A stretch of 64,000 nucleotides of DNA from an uncultured Verrucomicrobia subdivision 3 bacterium. GTDB taxonomy: Bacteria; Verrucomicrobiota; Verrucomicrobiia; Limisphaerales; DASXHY01. Each line of letters starts with the position of its first letter. The stretch's first letter is position 1. The DNA lies in assembly GCA_937890005.1 (NCBI GenBank), contig CALBZA010000005.1:1-64000 (forward strand), written 5' to 3'. The position numbers and the translations under genes were made by a program. Below, piece after piece: positions 18,799 through 25,767 of the stretch. The notes beneath the pieces were generated by a model. That model was not told the origin of the DNA. It ran no database searches and worked only from the letters and a program-made list of their open reading frames with translations.

Positions 18799-19584
18799 TT
18801 AGAATTTGTAGGCAATGGCCGTGACCCATTTCAGGTCGTTTCGCTTCCGTCCCTCGGCGGGCACATTGTCATAGGTGTCCTGGATGTAACTGCGCAGGCT
18901 CAGCTTTTCGGTGAGACTGGCTTCGATGCCGAGTTCGAAATTCAAGATGTAGTTTTCAAAGTCATCGACCTGCGGCAGGAATTCAGCGGTCTGCCAGATG
19001 CGTGCACGGTCGCTGAGCTTGTAGTTGAATTTTTCTCCGACGCGCAGAGCCAGATAGGTGTCCTCGTGGCCATCGAGTCTTTCGATGATATAGCTGGGAC
19101 CGACTTCAGCGCTGAGGTCAACGCGCGGTTCTTTGATGAAGTAGTAACCGGCACCGGGGCTCAGGGTTAAACGGTAATCGACCTTGGCGACATCATCGTG
19201 CAGCGCTTCAACGCGGCCGTAGCCATAGAAGCGTTCTGAGAAGAGGTGGTTGTATTGACCGAAACCTTTCACGGAATTGGCGGTCACATCGTCCTTCTCA
19301 CGTGTTTGGCCCGGGTTGTTTTCGTCAGGCACGTCGATCGTTGTCTGCCCGTATGCGAGGCTCGCGCCGAAGCTCAGCTCGTGTCTCTCCCATTTTTTCG
19401 CCGTGGCGAAGTCAATCGTTCCCAGAATGCTTTCGCTGTTGCCTTTCGTCACGGTCAGTCCAGCTGCGGCGCTGCTTTCCCATTGGGGTTCGGGCTTGGC
19501 TTCAGCATCAGCTGCGAGAGAGGTCAGTGGAGCGGTCGCCGTGATGGCAAGCGCGAGGGTTGCTTTTTTTGCAATGCGGTTCAT
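18799..19584 (-). CDS. DUF481 outer-membrane beta-barrel protein (YdiY-like)
   Basis: A 261-residue exported protein with a signal peptide (ATLALAITATAPLTSLAADA) and a beta-rich remainder of alternating aromatic and polar residues ending in the outer-membrane-type C-terminal Phe (TAIAYKF). The AAAGLTVTKGNSES start, the tandem FGQYNHLFSERFYGYGRVEA and the GAGYYFIKEP segments are characteristic of DUF481 proteins such as E. coli YdiY, which is salt- or acid-inducible with unknown function. It sits between the lipoprotein gene (31 bases upstream) and the EF-hand membrane protein (62 bases downstream), so the three probably share a transcript. Confidence 0.88.
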   Translation of the reverse strand: MNRIAKKATLALAITATAPLTSLAADAEAKPEPQWESSAAAGLTVTKGNSESILGTIDFATAKKWERHELSFGASLAYGQTTIDVPDENNPGQTREKDDVTANSVKGFGQYNHLFSERFYGYGRVEALHDDVAKVDYRLTLSPGAGYYFIKEPRVDLSAEVGPSYIIERLDGHEDTYLALRVGEKFNYKLSDRARIWQTAEFLPQVDDFENYILNFELGIEASLTEKLSLRSYIQDTYDNVPAEGRKRNDLKWVTAIAYKF

Positions 19585-19615
19585 GAGTTGTGTGGTTGTG
19601 TCAGGTTAACCCGGT

Positions 19616-20140
19616 TTATTTCTTAAGAAGATTGTTGATAGCCGAGGCGGTGTTGGTGACCACCTGGCTGGACATCAGCTTCTCAAGTTTGGCCTTCAGC
19701 TCATTGACGGTTGCCTGTTGCTCCGGAGTGAGGCTCAGGTTCGAGAGTTGTTTCAGGGAATTAAGCGCGTCCTGATATTTCTGATCGTTGATGAGCGCGG
19801 TCGTCTTTTCGATCAGGTTCTGGGCTTCCGTTTTGATCGAACTGAGCTTTTCCTTTGCGGATGCGGTTGTTTGTTCCGCGGTTTGGCGGACGTCGGTGGC
19901 GACTTTCTCAGCTGCCTGTTTGACTTCGGTCGCAGCCTGCTGGGCGGATTCCTTGACTTCGGTGGCTGTTTTCTGCGCGGATTCCTTCAAGTCGGAAACC
20001 TTCGCTGAAATCCGGTCGCCCGTTTCCTTGGACGTTTCGCCGGAGCCGGACGTGTTGCTCTGATTGTTTTGATCGCATCCTGCGACGATGAAGATCGTGG
20101 CGATGAATGCGACCCAGGTGATGGTTTTTGGAGTTCTCAT
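19616..20140 (-). CDS. Coiled-coil/amphipathic-repeat lipoprotein
   Basis: A 174-residue predicted lipoprotein: hydrophobic helix ITWVAFIATIFIVAG followed by the lipobox Cys (A-G-C at about 22). A Ser/Thr-rich linker leads into an Ala/Lys/Glu-rich region (about 45-110) with repeating units like A-T-E-V-K-x-S/A-A, giving a long amphipathic helix like LEA-type or apolipoprotein-like repeats. The remaining C-terminus contains LTPEQQATVNELKAKLEKL. No enzyme motif is present. An envelope-tethering or stress-protective structural role is inferred. It is first in a probable three-gene operon. Confidence 0.8.
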   Translation of the reverse strand: MRTPKTITWVAFIATIFIVAGCDQNNQSNTSGSGETSKETGDRISAKVSDLKESAQKTATEVKESAQQAATEVKQAAEKVATDVRQTAEQTTASAKEKLSSIKTEAQNLIEKTTALINDQKYQDALNSLKQLSNLSLTPEQQATVNELKAKLEKLMSSQVVTNTASAINNLLKK

Positions 20141-20210
20141 GCGGGAGCTCTGTTCTGCGAGGATATAAAGCCGATGATTGAGAAAGCGGCAAGCGATTTC
20201 GGGTTCGCCA

Positions 20211-20233
20211 AACGGGTGAAAAATTCACCCGTT
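20211..20233. terminator. Hairpin between kamA and the lipoprotein gene
   Basis: Perfect 10-bp arms AACGGGTGAA (20211-20220) and TTCACCCGTT (20224-20233) enclose AAA. It lies 51 bases past the kamA stop on the minus strand and about 70 bases before the lipoprotein start. The flanking GTTCG/CGAAC bases extend the pairing imperfectly. Probably terminates the kamA transcript, although only a short T-rich stretch is available. Confidence 0.5.
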
Positions 20234-20283
20234 CGAACTTTTGCAAGCGACGCGTCAGCTGAAGCGTTGAAGCGCCGGTGACT

Positions 20284-21519
20284 TCAGACCAGTTCAGGTT
20301 CTGAAAGAACTTGAGGTCTGAAGACAGGCGTGCCGTCAGCTGCTTCGGGATATTCGAACACCCTGCCTTCGTAATTCCGGATCAGAACACGATCGGCATT
20401 GCGGTTGAGAACGTATTCGGGACTGATGGGAACTTTTCCGCCGCCGCCGGGCGCATCGATGACGTAGGTCGGCACCGCATAGCCGGTGGTGTGGCCGCGC
20501 AGTTGTTCCATGATCTCCAATCCTTTCCGAACGCTGGTGCGCAGGTGGGCGGAACCGGAAATGAGATCGCACTGATAAATGTAGTAAGGTCGCACGCGGC
20601 ACATCAGCAGTTTCTGCACGTGTGCTTTCATGATCTCGACGCTGTCGTTCACGTTGCGGAGCAGAACGGACTGGTTCCCGAGCGGAACCCCTGCATCCGC
20701 GAGCCGACCGAGTGCTTCGCGCACTTCGGACGTGAGTTCGCGTGGATGATTCGAATGAACGCTGATGAACAGCGGATGATACTTCTTCAACATCGCGCAA
20801 AGTTCGGGCGTGATGCGTTGCGGAAGAAAGATCGGGATGCGGGTTCCAATGCGAAGAAACTCCACATGCGGAATTGCGCGAAGGCGGCTGAGCAGATTTT
20901 CGAGTTTCTCATGGCTCAGGAGCAGGGGATCGCCGCCGCTCAAAAGCACGTCGCGAATTTCCGGATGTTGCTGAATGTATTCGATCTGGCGATCGAACTC
21001 GGGATGAAAATCATAGCCGGTTGCATTGCTGACGAGTCGCGAGCGGGTGCAATAACGGCAATAAGCGGCGCAACGATCCGTCACGAGAAACAACACGCGA
21101 TCAGGATAGCGATGCACCAGACCGGGCACAGGCGAATGCGTGTCTTCTCCACACGGATCGGTCATTTCCCACGGGGCGGTGGTGGTTTCCTCCAGACGCG
21201 GGATCACCTGCCTGCGGATCGGGCAGTTTTCGTCGGCGGGATCGATGAGATTGAAAAAGTAGGGCGTGATCGCCAGGGCGAGCTTGTGATTGGCCAGCTG
21301 GGTGCCGGCATGTTCTTCCGGCGTGAGAGTCGGCATCAGCCTTTCCAGCTGGTTCAGGGTGGTGATGCGGTTCTTCAGCTGCCACCGCCAGTCGTTCCAG
21401 TCTGTTTCGGAGACATTTTCCCAGAAACCGCGACCGGCTGATTTGAATTGCTTGAAGGGTTCGAACTGAGATCCCGCTGGCGGCTCGTCGCCGTTCTCCC
21501 GTGAAGGTTCGCTGTGCAT
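20284..21519 (-). CDS. KamA family radical SAM aminomutase (lysine 2,3-aminomutase type)
   Basis: A 411-residue PLP- and SAM-dependent radical enzyme. The radical SAM cluster ligands are C150-A-A-Y-C154-R-Y-C157, and the PLP-binding Lys is in DAPGGGGK (K362), as in lysine 2,3-aminomutase. The substrate region HPRELT and the LSGGDPLLL SAM-binding segment are intact. Members interconvert alpha- and beta-lysine (osmolyte or lysine catabolism) or, as EpmB, prepare beta-lysine for elongation factor P. No epmA or ablB partner is adjacent, and the ~70-residue N-terminal part argues against the shorter EpmB. Substrate stays open. A near-consensus sigma-70 promoter precedes it. Confidence 0.87.
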   Translation of the reverse strand: MHSEPSRENGDEPPAGSQFEPFKQFKSAGRGFWENVSETDWNDWRWQLKNRITTLNQLERLMPTLTPEEHAGTQLANHKLALAITPYFFNLIDPADENCPIRRQVIPRLEETTTAPWEMTDPCGEDTHSPVPGLVHRYPDRVLFLVTDRCAAYCRYCTRSRLVSNATGYDFHPEFDRQIEYIQQHPEIRDVLLSGGDPLLLSHEKLENLLSRLRAIPHVEFLRIGTRIPIFLPQRITPELCAMLKKYHPLFISVHSNHPRELTSEVREALGRLADAGVPLGNQSVLLRNVNDSVEIMKAHVQKLLMCRVRPYYIYQCDLISGSAHLRTSVRKGLEIMEQLRGHTTGYAVPTYVIDAPGGGGKVPISPEYVLNRNADRVLIRNYEGRVFEYPEAADGTPVFRPQVLSEPELV

Positions 21520-21538
21520 TTTCTTAAAAGGTTAGCGC

Positions 21539-21566
21539 ACTATAGATTTGAACCCCTCTCTGTCAA
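21539..21566 (-). promoter_or_regulatory. Sigma-70-type promoter for kamA
   Basis: Reading the minus strand, TTGACA (21566-21561) is followed after 16 bases by TATAGT (21544-21539), a perfect -35 and a 5-of-6 -10. The predicted start of transcription lies about 10 bases before the kamA ATG at 21519, leaving a very short leader. Confidence 0.65.
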
Positions 21567-21798
21567 GCGAGGGGAAATCCGTCGTTGCACCCCATTTTTG
21601 CCGGTGCAACTCCCGCGATTTCAGTGGGATAAAGTTCAAAATCGGGCGGCATTTTTCCACTTTGCTCAAAATGGCTCAGAGATTTCGGTTCACCCGAATG
21701 CTGAATTGTCGTTCGTGTAAGCATGAACATCGCGTTTTCCGAGGAGGTTTCAGACGAGAACGATCAATGTCAGCCGCGAATTCAGAAGCTCTGACCGC

Positions 21799-21815
21799 TT
21801 GGCATTGCCGATGCG
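21799..21815 (+). promoter_or_regulatory. Possible sigma-54 promoter
   Basis: TTGGCATTGCCGATGCG has the GG-N10-GC spacing of sigma-54 promoters, with a good -24 half (TTGGCA) and a weaker -12 half (ATGCG instead of TTGCA). It ends 41 bases before the small open frame at 21857. The window encodes two sigma-54 activators, so such sites are expected somewhere, but this one is weak evidence. Confidence 0.25.
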
Positions 21816-21856
21816 ATCAGGATGGCGTCTGTTCAAAATCAAACTGAGAGAACGTT

Positions 21857-22015
21857 ATGAGAAAGTCACTGGACATGATCGCAGAATCGATTCGGAGCGC
21901 ACAGCATCCATTCCGTCATGCGGACGACCGGCCTCAGAAGGAACAGAAGCATCGATACGAACGCCGCAAGGTGAAGGAATATATCCGGCTTGTGGATTGG
22001 GTGGGAGAGGCTTGA
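21857..22015 (+). CDS. Small hypothetical protein, 52 residues
   Basis: An ATG frame of 52 codons, highly charged (begins MRKSLDMIAESIRS and ends KVKEYIRLVDWVGEA). A weak purine stretch (GAGAG) lies 8 bases upstream. I do not recognise it with certainty. The C-terminal Y-x-x-L-V-D-W-V-G resembles a segment I remember from REP-associated transposase-like proteins, so it may be a decayed fragment. It ends 58 bases before the convergent gene at 22073. Confidence 0.3.
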   Translation: MRKSLDMIAESIRSAQHPFRHADDRPQKEQKHRYERRKVKEYIRLVDWVGEA

Positions 22016-22072
22016 GGGAAACGGGCGGACGCAGGTTTGGGATGGTTGTCCTGCGTGCCGCATTGGCCTCCG

Positions 22073-23413
22073 TCACCGCGGAACTGACGAGACCGCGGTG
22101 ACACCCATCCCGGCGGGTTCGGGTGTCGGCTTCAAAGCCAGGCGCCGGGCCTCCAGGACGTTCAACTGCTGAATCGTTTGTTCCGAAAGCCGGTTGCGAA
22201 TGGGGCCTTCCTGCTTTCTGAATCCGAAAAATCTTCCCGCGAAATTCTGCCTCTCAAGATAATACGCCAGCAACTGGCGGTATTCGTCAGCCAGTCCGAC
22301 CAGTTCCTGTGAAATCCGCGGCCGGATCAATTCCAGCTCCTGCCGCTTCCGTTGCAACGCCGTTCGTTGATGCAGCCCATCCCAGTCGCGAATGATTTCC
22401 TGCAGCGTGACAGTTACCCGCCGGGGAAGTTCCAGCGGGCTGGTTCGAATCTCCGCCGGCGAACGGACGATCTGGTCGAGTTTTGTCCAGCTGACTTCCG
22501 GCGACCAGACGAGCATCAGGTTCCGTCCGGTAAACTGCACCACCTGAAGCGCCCACCATTTCTCGACGTCGAGCTGTGTTTTGAAGTGGGGTTCGTAGCC
22601 GGCGAGAAACGCAAACTGCCAGTTCAGATGTTTCGGCAGTTCATTCAGAACCCGTTGCATACAGAGCGGACCATTTTTTAACTGCATCAACTGGCGCACA
22701 AACAATTGCGCGCTACCACGAAAGCTCCAGATGTTCTGTTCGGTCAGCTGATCGGGCTGGGGCCAGCTTAACTGTTCGAATGTGAACGGTGCCTGGTTTC
22801 GGAGAATCGCCTGCGCTTCAGCAATCGGATCTCCACGGCGTTCGTTCACCAGCACGCGGCTGATGACGATTCCACTCTGCCTGTCACGAGATTGTGGCGG
22901 CGGAACGAGGTATTCGATGCGTTCGGTGATCAGCAGTTCCTGCGAAAGACCCTCCGCAAGCCACAGCGGGATTTCGGCAGAGCGCGAGTCGGCACCGCGA
23001 TTTGCAATTTCAAGAAGTGTGGTATGGACAAGCGTTCGAACGAACGCTGCCGCTGGCAATGCATCCGGCACATCGATTTTGTACGCCCAGCCGTTCAGGC
23101 CGCGATCGACAACAATGGTCGCCTGTTCATTGGCGAAGCGTGCCGGACGGACGCGGATATAGACTTTTCCCTTCGCCGCGCCGGAAACCTCCAGATGCCG
23201 CCACAGCGCTTGACGGATTCGTTCCGCTGAAATGGCCAGCAGCGGCGGATCCAGCGGAATCGATCCGCTGCTGCCTGTATAGAATCGTGAAACGAACCGG
23301 AGGTCTGTGGGATGAATGATGAACTGACCCGAAACGCTGCGTGTCTCGGTCCGCACCTGTGCTCCCGCCGTGTTCAGGGTCAGCAGGAGAACAAGTGCAA
23401 TCAGCGTTTTCAT
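22073..23413 (-). CDS. Exported hypothetical protein with degenerate peptidase-like helix
   Basis: A 446-residue protein with a clear signal peptide (MKTLIALVLLLTLNTAGA). Around 125-155 a helix H-T-T-L-L-E-I-A-N-R is followed 15-20 residues later by PLWLAEGLSQELL. This spacing resembles gluzincin-type MA peptidases, where H-E-x-x-H is followed by a 'P-x-W-L-x-E-G' segment, but the second residue and the second His of the motif are missing, so catalysis is doubtful. The C-terminal 100 residues are helical and Arg/Gln-rich. It starts 12 bases after the fmdB stop and is probably cotranscribed with it. No specific function can be given. Confidence 0.7.
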   Translation of the reverse strand: MKTLIALVLLLTLNTAGAQVRTETRSVSGQFIIHPTDLRFVSRFYTGSSGSIPLDPPLLAISAERIRQALWRHLEVSGAAKGKVYIRVRPARFANEQATIVVDRGLNGWAYKIDVPDALPAAAFVRTLVHTTLLEIANRGADSRSAEIPLWLAEGLSQELLITERIEYLVPPPQSRDRQSGIVISRVLVNERRGDPIAEAQAILRNQAPFTFEQLSWPQPDQLTEQNIWSFRGSAQLFVRQLMQLKNGPLCMQRVLNELPKHLNWQFAFLAGYEPHFKTQLDVEKWWALQVVQFTGRNLMLVWSPEVSWTKLDQIVRSPAEIRTSPLELPRRVTVTLQEIIRDWDGLHQRTALQRKRQELELIRPRISQELVGLADEYRQLLAYYLERQNFAGRFFGFRKQEGPIRNRLSEQTIQQLNVLEARRLALKPTPEPAGMGVTAVSSVPR

Positions 23414-23425
23414 TCGACCTTGCCG

Positions 23426-23776
23426 TCAGTTGGCTTTTGTGGTTTTGGACTTCGACTCCGCTTTGGGAGTCGATTTTGTTTCAGATGATGACGACTTCGT
23501 TTCCTTTGCGGAAGAGGAAGCGGTGCCTGAGCTGGAGGCGGAATCTTTCTTCGCGGCTTCCTTGTAACCTTCACTGCGGTAGTCGGTGATGTAGAAGCCG
23601 CTGCCTTTGAAGATCAAACCGGCACCTGCGCCGATTTTCTTGGTGACCTTTCCACGGCCCCAGCGCTTCTTCCCGCAGAGATCCTCGGGGCAGATGGCCA
23701 GTGGCTTGTCCTTCATCGACTGAAATTTTTCGAATTCATGCCCGCATTTCGAGCAGACGTATTCGTATGTTGGCAT
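23426..23776 (-). CDS. FmdB family zinc-ribbon protein
   Basis: A small regulatory-type zinc-ribbon protein of 116 residues. The typical beginning MPTYEYVCSKCGHEFEKFQS contains the first C-x2-C; the second pair is C-P-E-D-L-C, wider than the usual C-P-x-C. G-L-I-F-K-G-S-G-F-Y-I-T-D-Y is the family's next block, and a Ser/Lys-rich disordered tail follows. The open frame continues upstream to 24025 through low-complexity repeats, but the family start is the ATG at 23776. Function is unproven in the family. It is followed closely by the exported protein gene. Confidence 0.88.
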   Translation of the reverse strand: MPTYEYVCSKCGHEFEKFQSMKDKPLAICPEDLCGKKRWGRGKVTKKIGAGAGLIFKGSGFYITDYRSEGYKEAAKKDSASSSGTASSSAKETKSSSSETKSTPKAESKSKTTKAN

Positions 23777-23828
23777 AGTCGCGAATGTAATAGACAGCCG
23801 GGCGGGTCGGGTCAAGAGGGGTGTGGGG

Positions 23829-24167
23829 GCGTGATGCGTGATGCGTGATGTGTGAAAGCGTGAAGGCGGGAAGGCGTGAAGGCGTGAAGGCATGAGTCGT
23901 GAAGCGCTCGAGACTCCAAACACGAAACTCGAAACTTGAAACGCGACACTTTCAAGGCAGTTCGTGTGCGACAATGATTCCTGTGGCAGAAGGTTCGGTC
24001 CCAAACACTGTGATCGAAAGCGCATTCGGAATGGATTTCATAACCTTGGATTACGGTTCCTTGGGCGCGACCATACCAGCGTCTAGCCCTCTGGCAAGAA
24101 GCGTTTCATTAAGTTTCGAGCTTTGAGTTTTGAGGGCATCACGCCTCACGTATCACGCATCACGCCT
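23829..24167. repeat. Inverted arrangement of simple repeats around a ~150-base core
   Basis: The left arm (23829-23945) has GTGATGCGTGATGCGTGATG, several GCGTGAAG units and CGAAACTCGAAACTTGAAAC. The right arm (24102-24167) has the complementary content in reverse order: GTTTCATTAAGTTTCGAG, then CATCACGCCTCACGTATCAC and a further GCATCACGCC. The central 150 bases are unrelated. The whole could be a small non-autonomous element or a decayed repeat cluster. It carries the 14-mer CGCCTCACGTATCA at 24142-24155, which is tandem at 42353. The gap 23777-24250 has no other gene. Confidence 0.55.
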
Positions 24168-24190
24168 TCTCCAGTCCATTTCACATCGAT

Positions 24191-24219
24191 TGAACCTTTT
24201 TGCCTTCTCGGCCGCTTAA
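24191..24219 (+). promoter_or_regulatory. Candidate ECF promoter before the sigma factor gene
   Basis: TGAACCTTTT (24191-24200), 14 bases, then CTTAA (24215-24219), 32 bases before the sigma factor ATG. The same two blocks with the same spacing recur at 24827-24855, in front of the next gene. The GAACC block resembles -35 elements recognised by ECF sigma factors, which often control their own genes. Confidence 0.5.
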
Positions 24220-24250
24220 TGCTTGAAGCAACGACACTGCGCCGTGAACC

Positions 24251-24829
24251 ATGACTGACACCGAGGCTCTGGTGGAAATGCCGGAACAAACCGATCCGCG
24301 CTCCGATCAACAGCTCATCGCCGAGATCAACTCCGGCAACGCAGCTGCGTTCGAAGTGTTGTACCGGCGTTACCGAAACTGGGTTGTTGATCTGGCCTGT
24401 CGGTTCACTGGAAGCGAGGATCTCGCGTTGGATGTCATGCAGGAAACGTTTCTTTACCTGCTTCGGAAATTCCCCGGCTTCAAGCTCACGGCTCAGCTCA
24501 AGACGTTCCTGTATCCGGCGGTAAGGAATCTTTCGATTTCAGCGCGGACGCGCGCCGGGCGTCTTATTTCCACGGAGTCGGAACAATCGTTTCTGGAAAC
24601 GATTCCCGCCGATGCTGCCCTCGCCGAGCCGGGTGCGGGATTGCATGCGGCGCTCTCCAATCTCTCATCCGAACACCGTGAGGTGCTCTGGCTTCGGTTC
24701 GTGGACGATCTTTCGCTCGCTGAGATTGCTGGGGCGACCGGCGTTCCGCTTGGGACGGTAAAATCACGGATGCATCACGCACTGGAATCGCTCAGGCGCG
24801 ATCCGCGAACAAAACGCTTTTTTGAATGA
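24251..24829 (+). CDS. ECF-type RNA polymerase sigma factor
   Basis: A 192-residue sigma-70 family factor with only regions 2 and 4. Region 2 includes FEVLYRRYRNWVVDLACRF and DLALDVMQETFLYLLRKF (-10 recognition). Region 4 is the helix-turn-helix HREVLWLRFVDDLSLAEIAG followed by GVPLGTVKSRMHHALESLR (-35 recognition). It probably directs transcription of its own operon, since a duplicated promoter-like motif lies before it and before the next gene. The adjacent membrane protein with a short cytoplasmic N-terminus would be the natural candidate for its anti-sigma factor (inference). Confidence 0.92.
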   Translation: MTDTEALVEMPEQTDPRSDQQLIAEINSGNAAAFEVLYRRYRNWVVDLACRFTGSEDLALDVMQETFLYLLRKFPGFKLTAQLKTFLYPAVRNLSISARTRAGRLISTESEQSFLETIPADAALAEPGAGLHAALSNLSSEHREVLWLRFVDDLSLAEIAGATGVPLGTVKSRMHHALESLRRDPRTKRFFE

Positions 24830-24855
24830 ACCTTTTGTCCGGCTTGAACACTTAA
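24827..24855 (+). promoter_or_regulatory. Second copy of the ECF promoter-like motif
   Basis: TGAACCTTTT (24827-24836) overlaps the sigma factor's stop codon, and CTTAA (24851-24855) follows after the same 14-base spacer as the upstream copy. The dockerin gene starts at 24866, so a transcript from here would be leaderless or nearly so. Confidence 0.45.
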
Positions 24856-24865
24856 CCTTTGGAAC

Positions 24866-25309
24866 ATGAACACAGCGGGATTCAATCCATCGCCAGAAGG
24901 GGAGCCGAAGGTGCCCGAAAAACTGGCTGCCGCCTTCAAAAAAATGCCGCGGCGTCAGGTTTTCGTTCCGCCCTCTTCGGATGAGGCAATTTTGCGGGCC
25001 GCTGAGAAACATCTTCAAAGGCCGGAGCCGAAAGGCCGTTTTTGGAGACTGTTGCGCTGGCCTGGAATGGTCTTCGCAGCTGTCGTTCTCCTGGTATGTG
25101 TGATTCGGTTTTTTCCACATCAGAGCTTTGCGGCCGAGGATCTGAATCGGGATGGTTCGGTGGACATACTCGACGTTTTCCAGCTCGCGAGGGAATTGCC
25201 GTCGAACGCAGAGCGCCTGGACTTGAACGGTGACGGTCGGGTGGACGATCGGGACGTGGATGTTCTCGCGCGGCGCGTCGTGCAATTGGATCGGGAGGAG
25301 CGGTCGTGA
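24866..25309 (+). CDS. Membrane-anchored dockerin-type protein, possible anti-sigma factor
   Basis: A 147-residue protein: a soluble N-terminus of about 60 residues (cytoplasmic if N-in), one transmembrane helix (about 66-81, PGMVFAAVVLLVCVIR), and an outside domain with two EF-hand-like calcium loops, DLNRDGSVDILD (92-103) and DLNGDGRVDDRD (119-130). The paired loops have the dockerin pattern D-x-N-x-D-G-x-x-D-x-x-D. It directly follows an ECF sigma factor and overlaps (GTGA) a secreted protein with cohesin-like features. Dockerin on a membrane stalk, with a sigma factor next door, suggests signal transduction or surface assembly rather than cellulosome attachment (inference). Confidence 0.8.
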   Translation: MNTAGFNPSPEGEPKVPEKLAAAFKKMPRRQVFVPPSSDEAILRAAEKHLQRPEPKGRFWRLLRWPGMVFAAVVLLVCVIRFFPHQSFAAEDLNRDGSVDILDVFQLARELPSNAERLDLNGDGRVDDRDVDVLARRVVQLDREERS

Positions 25310-25767
25310 AGGCATGGCGGGCATGTTTCATTGGAATGTTGGCTCTGCTTTTCGCAGGCATAAGTATTTCACCGTTGCGCGCAGCGGAAGCCTCGGTGCG
25401 TTTTGCCACGGTGGACGTGTTTGTTGATTCCACGAATCGCCCGCTTGCCGCGTATCAGATTGAAATCAAGGCCGCCGATCCTTCCGTGAAAATTGTTGGC
25501 ATTGAAGGAGGCGCGCATCCGGCGTTTTCGCGTCCGCCTTTTTACGATCCAAGGGCAATGCAGGCGGATCGGGTGATTCTTGCCGCGTTCAGCACAAATT
25601 CAATCAATCAGCTGCCAGTGGGTCGAACTCGTGTCGCGACGATCCACGTTCAGGCGAGTCAGGCGGCGGCGGATTTGAATTTCGAAATCCGGTTGCGTGC
25701 CGCAGCCGGACCGGACGGAAAAAGGATGAATCTCGAAGTTGCCGTGGAAGAAAGGAAATCGAAATGA
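25306..25767 (+). CDS. Secreted cohesin-like domain protein
   Basis: A 153-residue protein starting at GTG (GTGA overlap with the dockerin gene). A signal peptide (FIGMLALLFAGISISPLRAA) leaves about 125 residues of predicted beta structure: VDVFVDSTNRPLAAYQIEIK, the motif IVGIEGGAHPAFSRPPFYDP, VILAAFSTNSINQLPVGRTR and VATIHVQ. The order (strand, 'A-Y-Q-I-E-I-K', hydrophobic strands, 'G-R-T-R-V-A-T-I-H-V') is what a cohesin fold shows, and the adjacent dockerin strengthens it. I call it cohesin-like by pattern and context only. It overlaps the VIT-VWA gene start as ATGA. Confidence 0.6.
   Translation: MKAWRACFIGMLALLFAGISISPLRAAEASVRFATVDVFVDSTNRPLAAYQIEIKAADPSVKIVGIEGGAHPAFSRPPFYDPRAMQADRVILAAFSTNSINQLPVGRTRVATIHVQASQAAADLNFEIRLRAAAGPDGKRMNLEVAVEERKSK

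Larger units (their letters stand above)
21520..21856. other. Intergenic region upstream of kamA
   Basis: This 337-base gap holds the kamA promoter, a small CCCCTC/GAGGGG palindrome (21553-21574) overlapping it, and on the plus strand a sigma-54-like site at 21799-21815. I see no protein-like frame in it. Confidence 0.5.

Noticed and set aside
23899..24126. Plus-strand frame of 75 codons inside the inverted-repeat region
   Set aside because: Starts in simple repeats, shows no recognisable domain and no ribosome site.
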